A stretch of DNA of 64,000 bases. Source: Aquatica leii. Lineage: Eukaryota > Arthropoda > Insecta > Coleoptera > Lampyridae. The stretch spans positions 186,419,027-186,483,026 of the forward strand of contig CM069432.1 of the NCBI GenBank assembly GCA_035610365.1. Direction: 5' to 3'. Below, piece after piece: positions 1-10,106 of the stretch. The position numbers were made by a program, and so were the translations under genes. The notes below the pieces were generated by a model, which saw only the letters and a program-made list of their open reading frames with translations, searched no databases and was not told the origin of the DNA. How positions within the stretch are numbered: position 1 is the stretch's first letter; the number at the start of each line of letters is the position of its first letter.

Positions 1-1010
1 TGCAAATTTCTTTTAATAATTTTAATCTGTTCAGTTTCAGGTACTGAAATGTCCAATTGTGAAAATTGATTCACCATTTGAGATATAAAAACAGTCGGAG
101 ACTCTTTAATTAATTGCTTTCGAGATTTTATCTCAGCTAACAAATTTTCATTATAATATTCGGGTAAGAAATCTTGTTTCAATTTAAGAACTAATTCATC
201 CCAAGAATTAACAGTAGGGCGAATAGCACGATACCATGATAAACCAGAATCAGCAAAAAGATCAATTGCACCATCAAATAATTCCTGAAAACTAACTTTA
301 CGCGCAACTCTAAGTTCATTGCAACGTTGAACAAAAGACAAAACTGAAATATCTTTAGGATTTCCAGTAAACTTTAACTGCCATTTATAAATTGGTAAAC
401 GACTACTCGACGATTGAAAAGTATGCAATAAATTTGAAAAATCGTTACTTGAAAATGTAACTGAAGGAATAGACGTATTCATATTAGTCGTAGTTGGAAT
501 TGAAGTTGTCGGAACATTAATGTCAACAGAAGTAACTTGAACAGAAGTAGATTCGTGCTCAATAGCCTCAATAAAATAATTAAAATCAGAAGATAAACCT
601 TGTGTTGCATCAACACTCTCAAGCAAAGCTAATGAATCAGTAACCATACGTATTAAATTATTAGAAATATCAAGAAATTCATCACTAAAAGTTATGTAAT
701 TTAACCTACGCAAAACATGAGTAAAGCGTGTGCTTAATCGAAGATATTCACTCTTTTCCGGTTTAATTTTATAAATATTCAATAATGCATTTAATTCATT
801 TACTTTATCATTCAAAATATTCAACTCGTCTTGTTGGTCAATGTCAACTTTAACATAATTTGGAAAAATCGTTAAATCAAATTTCTCAAGAGATAATTTA
901 GCTCGTAACAACTTTCGTCTACTTTCGACATTCTCATTACTAGCATCAACACCTCGCAAAAACAATTCATGACATAGCTCGTCACTTCTGAGAGCTTTGA
1001 CAAAATACAT
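1..1010 (-). CDS. gag: Partial gag of an LTR retrotransposon, open to the window edge
   Basis: Reading the minus strand from the ATG at 1008-1010 gives an uninterrupted frame of 336 codons that leaves the window at base 1. Residues 1-60 are charged and helical. The middle (about residues 170-200) is Ser/Thr/Pro rich. From about residue 215 the pattern is that of the retrotransposon gag (capsid-like) domain: a Trp-rich start (YKWQLKFTGNP), FVQRCNELR, LFADSGLSWYRAIRP, SWDELVLKLKQDFLPEYY. Gag supplies the particle shell that packages element RNA. The ATG lies 129 nt downstream of the primer binding site and 147 nt downstream of the LTR, as expected for a first ORF. There are no stops, so this copy is young compared with everything else here. 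Zinc knuckles and pol would lie outside the window. Ty3/gypsy is the likeliest superfamily; BEL/Pao is less likely. Confidence 0.85.
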   Translation of the reverse strand, partial: MYFVKALRSDELCHELFLRGVDASNENVESRRKLLRAKLSLEKFDLTIFPNYVKVDIDQQDELNILNDKVNELNALLNIYKIKPEKSEYLRLSTRFTHVLRRLNYITFSDEFLDISNNLIRMVTDSLALLESVDATQGLSSDFNYFIEAIEHESTSVQVTSVDINVPTTSIPTTTNMNTSIPSVTFSSNDFSNLLHTFQSSSSRLPIYKWQLKFTGNPKDISVLSFVQRCNELRVARKVSFQELFDGAIDLFADSGLSWYRAIRPTVNSWDELVLKLKQDFLPEYYNENLLAEIKSRKQLIKESPTVFISQMVNQFSQLDISVPETEQIKIIKRNL

Positions 1011-1138
1011 GTTCACAATAAAATCAAATTCAAAAATAAGTCTTAACCTAAAATACACAACACAATAAAATACAAAGTACAAAAGTATTCAAAATTCAAA
1101 ATATAGGAAATTCACAGTAATTACTTCATTCAAAATCA

Positions 1139-1156
1139 GCCCCACGTTGGGCGCCA
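1139..1156 (-). other. Primer binding site, tRNA-Lys type
   Basis: On the minus strand the 18 bases read TGGCGCCCAACGTGGGGC, the classical complement of a tRNA-Lys 3' end. It lies one base inside the LTR end and upstream of gag, exactly where minus-strand DNA synthesis would be primed. It fixes the element's orientation and LTR boundary. Confidence 0.9.
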
Positions 1157-1157
1157 G

Positions 1158-2219
1158 TGTAATAAAAAAGTAAAAAAGCATTTAATAAAAAGTAAAAATA
1201 ATATAACCACGGCAAGCAATCAATCGTAGCATAGACATCAAGGTAATGGGTTGAATCGAAATAATTACAAAGATGTGAACTCCTTAATTTATTAACTATA
1301 CTTAACTAACTATTTACATTAAAGAATAATGAACAATAATTGGATTAAACATATTTAAAATAAAACAGTATTTAAAATAAAATAATGGACGCCAACCACA
1401 TTAAAGTGGTGAATAAAAAGCGTAAAATCTTACATCTGATAAATAATTAATATTAAATCGTTGATTAAATGCAAATGTCGTGAACGTTTGATTTGTTATC
1501 GAGTGAACAGTTTTAATAAAACAAACTCAACTTAATTATTTGAAAATAAACGTAACACAGGTAGTATTAATCTTAGTTGACTCACCATGTATAGCATAAC
1601 GTTATTGGATATCTTCTATTTTTAGCACATACTTTGTTCTGGTGATAAAATTCTTCAACAGGAATGTAGATGTCAAAACACACCAATCAGCATGAATCAT
1701 CAATGTATAATAAACTTCAATAAACGAAAAGATCCAGAATAAAACGACAAACCCAGAATAAAAGAGCCAAATAAAAAGAAAAGGCCCTAAAAACAATTAA
1801 TTAGAATAGTTTTTTTTTTGAATGACATCATTTACTTACGTCACACCTTCAATGTAACGGTCTTAACACATTCCTTTGTCTAACAATTGCGCAATACTTT
1901 GAAAGCACTAAAAATGTTGAATTCAATAGAAAAATTATATCAAAATAAAGGTAAACTCACCAATAATTAGATGGAATGAATCAAAATGAAAATACATGCG
2001 TTTTTACGCCATAATCAAGAAAATTGTCTTCCTCTTGCATCACTCACGTGAACTCGTAAGAAGCTCACACGGAAGTGGTGCTTAACCTTCAAACCTTCAA
2101 GTCGGTTAAAACAACGCGACGTTGTCAAACTGAATTAAATTTACGTGCAATTTTAGTTGCAAAAATAAATGAATGAAAAATTGAATTTTAATTGTAATGA
2201 ACTTAAACGGGACGTTACA
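1158..2219 (-). mobile_element. 5' LTR (1062 bp) of the same LTR retrotransposon
   Basis: On the minus strand the LTR opens with TGTAACGTCCCG at 2219 and closes with TTATTACA at 1158, one base before the primer binding site, giving canonical TG...CA termini. The body is AT-rich and has no convincing ORF; a 64-codon frame inside it (1602-1796) is noise. The other LTR lies outside the window, so LTR divergence and the target-site duplication (5' flank 2220-2224, ATATT) cannot be scored here. The intact ends plus open gag suggest a recent insertion. Confidence 0.85.
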
Positions 2220-3477
2220 ATATTAATTAACAAATGTTAACTACAAAATATTACAAACTATAATGTTAAACATTTTTTTTAATCAAAAACTGAATTTATC
2301 TTGAGTAATAAATTTTAAATATAACTTGTGAATTAGGCATTTAATAGCAAATGTGAACCTCTTTTGTACTTCAAAGACAAGTTAATAACAGATAACCACG
2401 TTGTAATTAGGTCTCATCTGCATAACCTCGCCTGCTCATCTACATCAAGAATATCGATTTCAGTTTTTTAAAACGCATTTTATATTAAAAGTTAATGCGT
2501 AATGCAAACTAATTTAATTTTTTACGAAAATTATTGTAAAATATCTAAATTTTCTATTTGAAAGTTCTAAAGTATAAAAAAATTAAATTAGTTTTTTTAT
2601 AACAGCATTATGTTCTTTACTGCCAAAAACACACGTACAAATTTGTGCCAACGCACTAATGCAAATGTTTCGCGTTGTTTATTTGCTGAACTACCAACAA
2701 CGCGATGTAATTTGCCTTTATGTCTTAGTTATACATTATTTTTATAGCAGTTAATACATTGTTATAGAGCTAATTAAATTGTTTTTTACTTTTTGTCATA
2801 ATTAACATTAATGTAAATAATTTCTAATTTAATCTAATAATAATTACAGTACTAACAAATCAACAAACGATTTTGTGATGGCTTAAAAAATATTTAAAAA
2901 AAAAACAGTTAAAATATAAAATAAGAACGATGCCTCGTTCCTACATAAAAGAGAAAGGTATGTACATGTGAAATATGACAAAAACTTTGTAAGCTAAGCA
3001 TACGGACAAAAACAGCTTTCTGTAACATAAAACCGCAATCAGTAAGGACTTTTAAAATATTGTTTTTTTTTCAGTAAATTACATTTTTGATGTTTGTTAA
3101 TTAAATAAATAAACCTAAAAAACAATTTTTATACGTAAAACAATAGTAGATATATTTTTAAATGACAGAATTATATTAAAACTTGTTTGTTATTGTACGT
3201 AATTTAAAAATATTGTTTGTTATTAATGTTACAAATGTATCATTTTTATACAGTTTGGTTAAGGCTGCATTTTATATTTTCTATTACAAATCTATAAAAT
3301 AACATTATATTTACCTATTGATATCATGTATTTTATTTTAAAAGGAATGACACTAAACTAACTGTAGCGTAGGAACTAATTTATATATACTGTATATTTT
3401 GTTCTAAATATATTATTTCTAAATTTGTCAATTTTCTAAAATAAAAACTTAAAAAATATTTGTTGTTGATTTCAAGA
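2220..3477. other. AT-rich intergenic DNA, nothing recognised
   Basis: There is no ORF of note, no tRNA-like fold and no clear repeat. The weak similarity that precedes the direct repeat at 3478 may begin near 3410. Confidence 0.5.
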
Positions 3478-4013
3478 GGTGTTTTTACATAGCTTGGGTA
3501 TAACTTTTTTTTTACTCATAAATTTAATCTAAAATACAATATACTGCATTCTAAACACATTATTTAATAGATCATTATATCTGGAATTTCTAATTTACTC
3601 AAAGAAAAAATTCTGCAGCTTGGTAAAAATTGACGTTATCAGTATATACATGCATTCAATCTTTGTAACATTAATGAAAAATTAAATATAATGAAAGACT
3701 AGTTGTACTTTTGTCTGCATAACAAGAAGAAAAAAATTTGAGTTCAATCTTTGTTTGCATTTTTTCTTTGAACTACGATTTGTGTGTATCTCCAACTATC
3801 ACTGCAGCATTCAAACGTTCCGCCTGAATTTCAGTCAGTTACTAAATGTTAAATAAGTTCAGCTGTTTTCCGCAAAAGGCGATGTGTATGTTTCTGCTTT
3901 CTGTAACCATTAGGTTTAGTTTTACCGGTGGTTTTACATAGTTGATGCCAACTGTAAATTAATTAATTAAATATGATTTACGTTGCATCATCAAAAGAAT
4001 GCTTATGAACTAA
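3478..4013. repeat. Direct repeat copy 1, flanking a Crypton relic
   Basis: This stretch aligns collinearly with 5408-5984. Shared landmarks in order are: ATACTGCATTCTAAACA, ATTATATCTGGAATT, GCAGCTTGGTAAA, GTACTTTTGTCTG, ATCACTGCAGCAT, CAAACGTTCCGCCT, GCGATRTGTATGTTTCTG and AAGAATGCTTATGAA. Divergence is obvious (many substitutions and small indels), so the duplication is old. It does not have TG...CA ends and I do not see an LTR-type primer site beside it. It lies downstream of the minus-strand recombinase relic at 4370-5080. Confidence 0.8.
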
Positions 4014-4369
4014 CAGTAATACTGAAATGGTTAAAAGATTTATAATTGTTTTTAATAATTTAAATTCAGAAAACAACAAAATAATAAATGATTTTAATAA
4101 ATAATAATTACCATATTAAGCTATGAACCAAATGCATACATTTCAAAATTAACATAATTGTAATATTTAATTTTTAGCATAAAATATTATTGCTTTGTCT
4201 TCTTTTCAGCGTTCAATATATATTCGGGTTTTTTACAGTTTCCAACTTTTAGGCAAATTTTTTAGAATAAGTTTAAGTATCACCCAATCTACATAAAATT
4301 TTGTAAATATTAGCAACGTTTTTGTGCGCCATAATTCTACATCTTTTAATATTACATCGATATATAGAG

Positions 4370-5080
4370 ACATAGGGTGTCATGATCGGGTAGTCATATC
4401 TTCTTAAAATTCATAAAATATTAATCGACTTGTCTTTGCTGTTGGTAACAATAAAAACACGCTTCTTCATTGTTTTTGTATCAGGAACTTGCACTAGTAA
4501 TAAAGAATCTTTGTCTTCAATATATTTTATGCTCATTTTCACAAATTTTTCCCGTCTATAATGCACTGAGAACTTCCATAATTAAGTCTAGCTATCAAAA
4601 ATATCTTATTAATACATGCATACAATTAATATTATTAATCCTTTTCATTAGAATTATTTCATCTGGCACTTCAAAAAGAAACTTTAACATTTCTGCTTTT
4701 GTAAAAGTTTTTGATTTTTGTCGATTATATGCTTACGTATTGTCGTTTTAAGAATGCGATTAGTTTCTTATATTGACTGATATCAATGTCATTCTTTGCA
4801 GATAACACATATCTTAGTTTTGAATACATTGACCAAATGGTTGAAAACTTAATGGTTTTTGCTTTCTCACTAAAGTAGGCCGTCAGTACGTTTTCCGTGT
4901 ATCTTTTAACTTTTTTAAAATTACACCATGCGATAAAGCATATTTATGTCGCAATTTTTTGGGCATTAGATTCAACCTAACTTTTTTAGCAACGTACGCA
5001 ATGCCGTTTGGTGTAGACGATAAATTACTGAACTTATTGTCTTTCTCCCTTTTTGTATTTGAACACTTGAAAAACACAAA
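4370..5080 (-). pseudogene. Crypton-type tyrosine recombinase relic A
   Basis: Reading the minus strand with frame changes recovers the order of a Crypton (DUF3504-like) recombinase. There is an N-terminal LMPKKLRHKYA near 4970, then TENVLTAYFSEKAKTIKFS running into TIWSMYSKLRYVL. This is followed by DIDISQYKKLIAFLKRQ (4800-4745), a core-binding-domain signature, then SKTFTKAEMLKFL and PDEIILMK. The catalytic side shows KYIEDKDSLLLVQVPDTKT, which runs on into a KKRVFIVTN strand around 4425-4530. Crypton recombinases cut and rejoin DNA through a tyrosine, without reverse transcription. The GACRR arginine motif and the C-terminal HxxR/Tyr box are not visible. The relic sits between two direct repeats of about 550 bp. 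It has several stops and frameshifts and is certainly non-functional. A host gene domesticated from a Crypton is an unlikely alternative given the decay. Confidence 0.75.
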
Positions 5081-5407
5081 ACCTTTCTTTACCAGTAACT
5101 ACTTGATTAATTAGGTAACGTGCGTTTCGTACATTTTGTCGCACGCGAACGACAAAGTGGCATTCTACAGAAAAGTTGACTATTGCGTTGTCGAGTGTAA
5201 GCGTAATTTTTTTTTAATGTTTATTGTAGAAAAAACAAATCTAATAAACTTTTCAAATATTATGAAAAGTAAGTCCGTGTTTTATTTTTAAAGTTTTATC
5301 AATTTGTTGTGATACATTATTCTTCCGCCATCTATCATTTTTAGAGTACTATATTTCAGAATTTGTTTAAATAATAGATACCGTGGCGTGCAAACGTCTC
5401 CTTAAAG

Positions 5408-5984
5408 GCGAGTTTTCACATAGGTTAGTATAGGAAAATTTCGGTTTTGCAGTTAATAAACAACTTGCTTTTTAATCATAAATTTATTCTAAAATAAAAC
5501 ATACTGCATTCTAAACATGTTATTTCATTGATTATTATATCTGGAATTCTATATTTTCTTTAAAAATAAAATTTTGCAGCTTGGTAAAGATTTGCGTTAT
5601 TGGTATATAAATATAGTCAACCTTAGTTAAAATTAATAAAAAATAAAATAGCGCGGAAGAATAATTGTACTTTTGTCTGTATAACAAGAAAAAAATCTTT
5701 AGTTTAAACATTGATATGTTCGAATTTTATTTTGAACTACGATATGTGTGTACTCCGATCATCACTGCAGCATGCAAACGTTCCGCCTCAATTTCGGTCA
5801 GTGTTACCGAATGTTAAAATAGTTTAGCTGATTTTCGTAACAGGCGATATGTATGTTTCTGATTTTCTGTAACTATATTAGGATTAGTTTTACCTGTGAT
5901 TTTACGTATTGGCGTCAATTATAAACTAATTGATTTCTTAAAAAAGTATTTACGTTGCTTCATAAAAAGAATGCTTATGAAACT
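5408..5984. repeat. Direct repeat copy 2, flanking a Crypton relic
   Basis: This is the same orientation and collinear with 3478-4013 (landmarks listed there), slightly longer through small insertions. It lies upstream of the minus-strand recombinase relic. Between the two copies are 1394 bp, of which about 710 bp are recombinase-derived. Confidence 0.8.
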
Positions 5985-6140
5985 TATGGGTAACACCAAA
6001 TAGTATTCTGATGTGCTTTGTTGTTCGATAATTAATTAACGTTCAATTTTGTTAACAAGACATTATTATAATAAACATCAATTATCTTGATTATAATTAT
6101 TAAAATTAAATATACAGTTTAGACAAATTTTTATGATAAT

Positions 6141-6222
6141 TTCTGATGAAGAAAGTCTCAACGAGTTTGAGATAGAATGTTTGCCTGTTGTAACTGAGGG
6201 AACGTCTTGCTGAGACGTTTCA
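6141..6222 (+). other. Possible decayed hammerhead-ribozyme motif before a Penelope relic
   Basis: CTGATGA (6143-6149) is followed by a 6-bp stem TCTCAA/TTGAGA (6156-6161 with 6167-6172) and then TAGAATG where a hammerhead core would have CGAAAC. A second small hairpin AACGTCT/AGACGTT follows at 6201-6219. Penelope-like elements are known to carry hammerhead motifs in their terminal repeats, and Penelope coding sequence starts about 30 bases downstream. The GAAA box is degenerate, so this would be a dead copy at best. Confidence 0.35.
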
Positions 6223-6246
6223 ATTTTATTATTAATGTAATCTTCA

Positions 6247-7045
6247 ATGCAACCTTTAGAATTTTTATATCATTTAAATTTAATTCATCAAATTATTGCT
6301 AGGGAATTAGAAAAGAATTCTTCTTTACCATTTGTGGACGTTTTAGATGTTTTATTATGACCTACTCATACAAATAGATGTTTAAATGGATTGTCACATT
6401 TTCACCCTTTTCAGAAATTATTAGTAGTAAATTCTGTAGTATACAGAACTATTTCCTTAAGTAAACCCCATCATTTTCAAAAAGAGTTGAATTATTAATC
6501 GCACACAATTACAATAGAAAAAGTATCAAGCGGTCTGTTATGTTTACGTCTACCAAATCAAAAGTAATAGCAGAATCTAGGTTTCAACCACTGTTTTTTG
6601 TTTATCTACCATATGTCAAAGGTACCACAGACTAAATTAAAAAAATGTTGTCTAAACACAACATTGTTACTCGGTTTTCTACTCTTGCTAAATTGGGTCA
6701 ACTTTTAAATCCGGTGAAGAAAGTTATTTCTTTTCAATCTGACGGCGTTTATAGCATTCCTTGCTCTTGTCGTCGTGCATACATAGGAGAAACGGGTAGA
6801 AGCGTGAGAATTCGTATTGAAAAGTATCAAAAGTGTAATTGTTTTAAACAATCTTTGAAGTCAGCGGTAGCAAAGCACGCACTAAAAACAGTTCAATAAA
6901 TTATGTTTAAAAACACTAAAATTTTGGCGAATGTTTCAAATTATTATCAGCGTAAAATTAAGAAATCCCTTGAAATAATTAAAAGCTCTTTTAATATTAA
7001 TCGAGATTCTAGTTTTCCGTTAGCAGAGATTTGGAAACTAGTTTT
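6247..7045 (+). pseudogene. Penelope-like element: C-terminal part with GIY-YIG endonuclease
   Basis: The reading begins with a piece matching the end of the RT/linker region: SLPFVDVL, then PTHTNRCLNGLSHFHPFQK, then LPYVKGTTD near 6605. From 6645 it opens into a GIY-YIG nuclease: GVYSIPCSCRRAYIGETGRS with the R/E tail (RIRIEKYQK) and SAVAKHAL. After a stop at 6897-6899 the C-terminal tail continues (RKIKKSLEIIKSSFNINRD). In Penelope-like elements this domain nicks target DNA for reverse transcription. The RT palm itself is absent, so this is a 5'-truncated or internally deleted copy. It has at least four stops. It abuts the LINE that begins near 7110. The relic at 42932-43367 is a second, unrelated-looking copy. 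Confidence 0.8.
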
Positions 7046-7137
7046 ATTGATCGGAGGTACATATAAATATGTAAAACTGTTTACTGATATTTACTACATA
7101 CTTATTTTCAAAAAATTTACAAACATTCTTTTTTCTT

Positions 7138-7653
7138 TTGAACTTGAATGTTTACATACAAAATGTATGCGATAGAAAGATAAGAAATGAAGTTGTGTTA
7201 CTTATCTGCCTGTATGTACCTCCAGCTACTACCACTTCAGTATCTAAAGAACTTCTAGATAGCTTAGAAAATGAATTAATTAGTTACAGTAACATTATAA
7301 TAGCTGCCGATTTTAATGTTCCTAACTTAACTTATACTAATGTTTGCTTGAATCCGTCAGATAAAAATATTTTACTAAGAAAATTCGTTAATTATTTAAA
7401 CTTACTTCAATGCAACTCTATTCTTAATAATGATGATAGATTATTAAAATTAATTTTTTGCTCAAAACATATAATACATTGCTGTAAAAGAGCGAATTTT
7501 TGTTTAGTTCCAATTGATTCCAAATATCATACAAGCGTCTCTATCGAGTTTGCCTTTTCAAATAAAGCAAGCATAGATTTTAATATTTGCAATAAATACA
7601 GCTTTGATTTTCAAAATGCAGACATTAATACATACTTTGTACTCGCTCATTAA
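7138..7653 (+). pseudogene. LINE endonuclease domain fragment
   Basis: This is the second half of an exonuclease/endonuclease/phosphatase fold. CLYVPPATTTSVSKELLDSLE corresponds to the strand and helix after the YRPP motif. IIIAADFNVPNL is the GDFN block with the Gly changed to Ala and Asp kept. The final SDH block is degraded (SKYHTSVSIEF). It would have nicked target DNA to prime reverse transcription. After its stop at 7653 the reading moves to another frame at about 7760-8270. Confidence 0.75.
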
Positions 7654-7909
7654 CAATACAGATTGGAACTTCTTAAATTTATACAGTACTTCAAATGATA
7701 TGTGTAGAGTCTTTTATGACAAATTGTATAGCTATATATTAGTTACCATGCCACGTGAACATTAAATACAAAAAAACAGGTATCCACCTTGGTTTACTTA
7801 TCATATTAAGAAAAATATAAAAATTAAAAATCATTACTTGAAACTGTACAAAACTACTGGATATCAATTTTATCAAGAAAAAGCTATAACTTCTTATAAT
7901 GGTATTAAA

Positions 7910-8066
7910 ATCGAAATTGTTCTAACATTAGAATGTCTTCCGGGTTTGGACCGTGTCATATTTGCAACCGAAGCTGCCAATATGACACGGTCCAAACCCG
8001 GAAGACATTCTAATGTTAGTATAGATTCCGGCCGTGGAAGCCTTCGCTATTACATCGAAATTGTTC
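7910..8066. mobile_element. 131-bp palindromic insertion with 13-bp target duplication
   Basis: The 13 bases ATCGAAATTGTTC occur at 7910-7922 and again at 8054-8066 and bracket a 131-bp insert in the LINE linker. Most of the insert is a perfect 41-bp inverted repeat (7922-7962 against 7979-8019) with a 16-bp spacer. The right arm contains GGTCCAAACCCGG, which resembles a pol III B box. Insert plus duplication is 144 bp (48 codons), so the LINE frame stays open through it. The duplication length fits LINE-mobilised short elements better than cut-and-paste transposons. Confidence 0.8.
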
Positions 8067-8222
8067 GTTCTTATAAAAATTACATTAAACAACTAGAATG
8101 TGATATTGTTCACAATCCAAACAAAATCTATCAATTTGTTAACAATCAAAAAAATAAATTTCGAATTCCAGGTGTAGGACAACACGGTTCTTCATTTTTT
8201 AATTTACCTGAGGATATAGTCA

Positions 8223-9764
8223 ATGCGTTTGCGGATCATTTTTCTAGTGTTAATGATCACAATGGTGAAGTATTTTAGTAATGAAAACCCTATGTTGTCA
8301 GGTTATCGTAACATCACACTTTCTATTATCGACAGTGATTCGATAGCTATAAAAAAACTTAAATGGAAACTATCTTCAGGTCCTGATGATATACCATCTT
8401 TTTTAATTAAGGATTGTGCAGAAATTTTCAGCTATCCGCTTATTATTATTTATAACGAAATTTTAGAATCTTCTATATTTCCAGATGTGTGGAAGGTTTC
8501 CAAAGTAATTCCAGTTCATAAAAAAGAACCAAAATCTGAAGTTAAAAACTATAGACCAATTTCAATAAAATCTAACTTTGCAAAAATTTTTGAAATAATT
8601 TTATGCCAATTTTGGCAACCACATATTTCTAGTGTTGTCAGCAATTCACAACATGGTTTTACTAAAGGAAAATCTACCGCAACCAACCTCTGTAATTTTA
8701 CAAACTTTGTTTCTACTGCTTTAAATAATAGTAAACAAGTAGACGTTATTTATACAGACCTAACCAAAGCTTTTGATCTAGTTGATCAGAATTAACTACT
8801 AACAAAGTTAGATTACTTTGGTTTATCTAAAAATCTTATAATACTATTGGAGACATATTTATTTAACCGAACAAATTACGTTGAGTATGGTTTTACCAAA
8901 TCTAGATATTTTGTTTCTTCTACAGGTGTTCTTCAAGGGTCTAATCTAGGGCCTTTCTTATTTATCATTTAAATCAATAATTTAGTACAAAATATTGATT
9001 GTTTAATTCTTCTGTATGCAGACGATGCCAAATTATTTACATTAATTAACTCCAATGATGACTGTACATTCTTACAATCAAACCTAAACAAACTTTGCGC
9101 TTGGTGTACCAAAAATAAATTAAAGATAAATGTAAACAAATTGAAAACAATGAGCTTTTCTAACAAGTTTAATAAAATAAATGTTAATTATACAATCGAT
9201 GGAATTCCAATAGAAAAAGTCTCAAAATGGTTAGATTTAGGTGTAAACTTTGATTGTAACTTATCGTTTAAGTATCAGGTTTATTCCATTTGTGTTTATG
9301 CCTTAAAATCGTTAAGTTTTATTATTCGATCGTGTAAGATTTTTAACTCTACTTCAGTATTAATAAAGTTATATTATACGTATGTTCGAAGTATACTTGA
9401 ATACAACTCTATTATTTGGAATCCGTATTATGCCTCGTATAAAATTGAAATCGAATCTGTACAACGTAGATTTTTAAAATATCTGTATTATAAAACTTAC
9501 AATAATTGGCCAATACGAAACTATCCGTATGATAATCTCTTGTGTACATTTAATTTTAACTCGTTAGAGACACGTAGAAAAATTGCTTGCATAACGTTTT
9601 TATACAAACTAATTAACAATTACTATTGCAATTCCAAATTATTATATTCTGTTTCATTTTCCTTATTAAAATATAATACACGCAACCCTAACACATTTCT
9701 TATCCCTTTCGCAAACACGATGAAACATCTAAGTTCGCCGCTTTTAAATATGTGTATTGTATAA
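8223..9764 (+). pseudogene. LINE reverse transcriptase with two stop codons
   Basis: A single frame runs for about 510 codons, broken only by stops at 8793-8795 and 8970-8972. In order: KLKWKLSSGPDDIPSFLIK (fingers), VIPVHKKEP, NYRPISI, SQHGFTKGKSTATNL, then palm motif A VDVIYTDLTKAFDLVD, GVLQGSNLGPFLF, the catalytic LLYADDAKLF near 9018, and the thumb with KWLDLGVNFDCNLSF. The YADD catalytic pair is intact. It would copy LINE RNA at a nicked target. The C-terminal region to 9764 (VQRRFLKYLYYKTY and beyond) is typical of insect LINEs. Confidence 0.85.
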
Positions 9765-10106
9765 TAAACTTCCACCTGATTGTGTTGATATTGTCTCTAA
9801 CTTCTTGCAAAATTTTATTTTTAAATTACAAAAATTAAATAAAAGTAAATAATAATAAAGTTTTTTTTTCATTATTTTTTATGAAATTGTAATATTAGAC
9901 ATTTCTAATTTGTTTGTAATTGATTATTGTTATTTTTATGAAATAATTGTTTTTTTGTTTTTGTTTAATTTTTTATATGAGGTATGATTTGTTAACAGAA
10001 AGTTTATTATAATTTATTACAATTATTTTTTTTGTAAGTTAAATCATTTTGTTAAAAGATAATTGTTCTGATGTACTTGCTGGACAATAAAGATTATTAT
10101 TATTAT

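Larger units (their letters stand above)
7110..10106 (+). mobile_element. 5'-truncated LINE (Jockey/CR1-like) with (TTA)n tail
   Basis: The order endonuclease, linker, reverse transcriptase, 3' UTR and short tandem tail is that of a non-LTR retrotransposon with an APE-type nuclease. The 3' end reads GCTGGACAATAAAG followed by five TTA/ATT units (10091-10106), as in several insect LINE clades that end in microsatellites. ORF1 and the first part of the endonuclease are missing, the usual outcome of incomplete target-primed reverse transcription. The clade is judged only from motif style (YADDAKLF, QHGF.KGKSTATNL). A 131-bp palindromic insertion interrupts it at 7923-8053. Confidence 0.85.

Noticed and set aside
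3478-5984. Interpreting the paired ~550-bp repeats as LTRs of a retrotransposon
   Set aside because: No TG...CA ends, no primer binding site or polypurine tract, and the only coding sequence between them is a tyrosine recombinase, not gag or RT.
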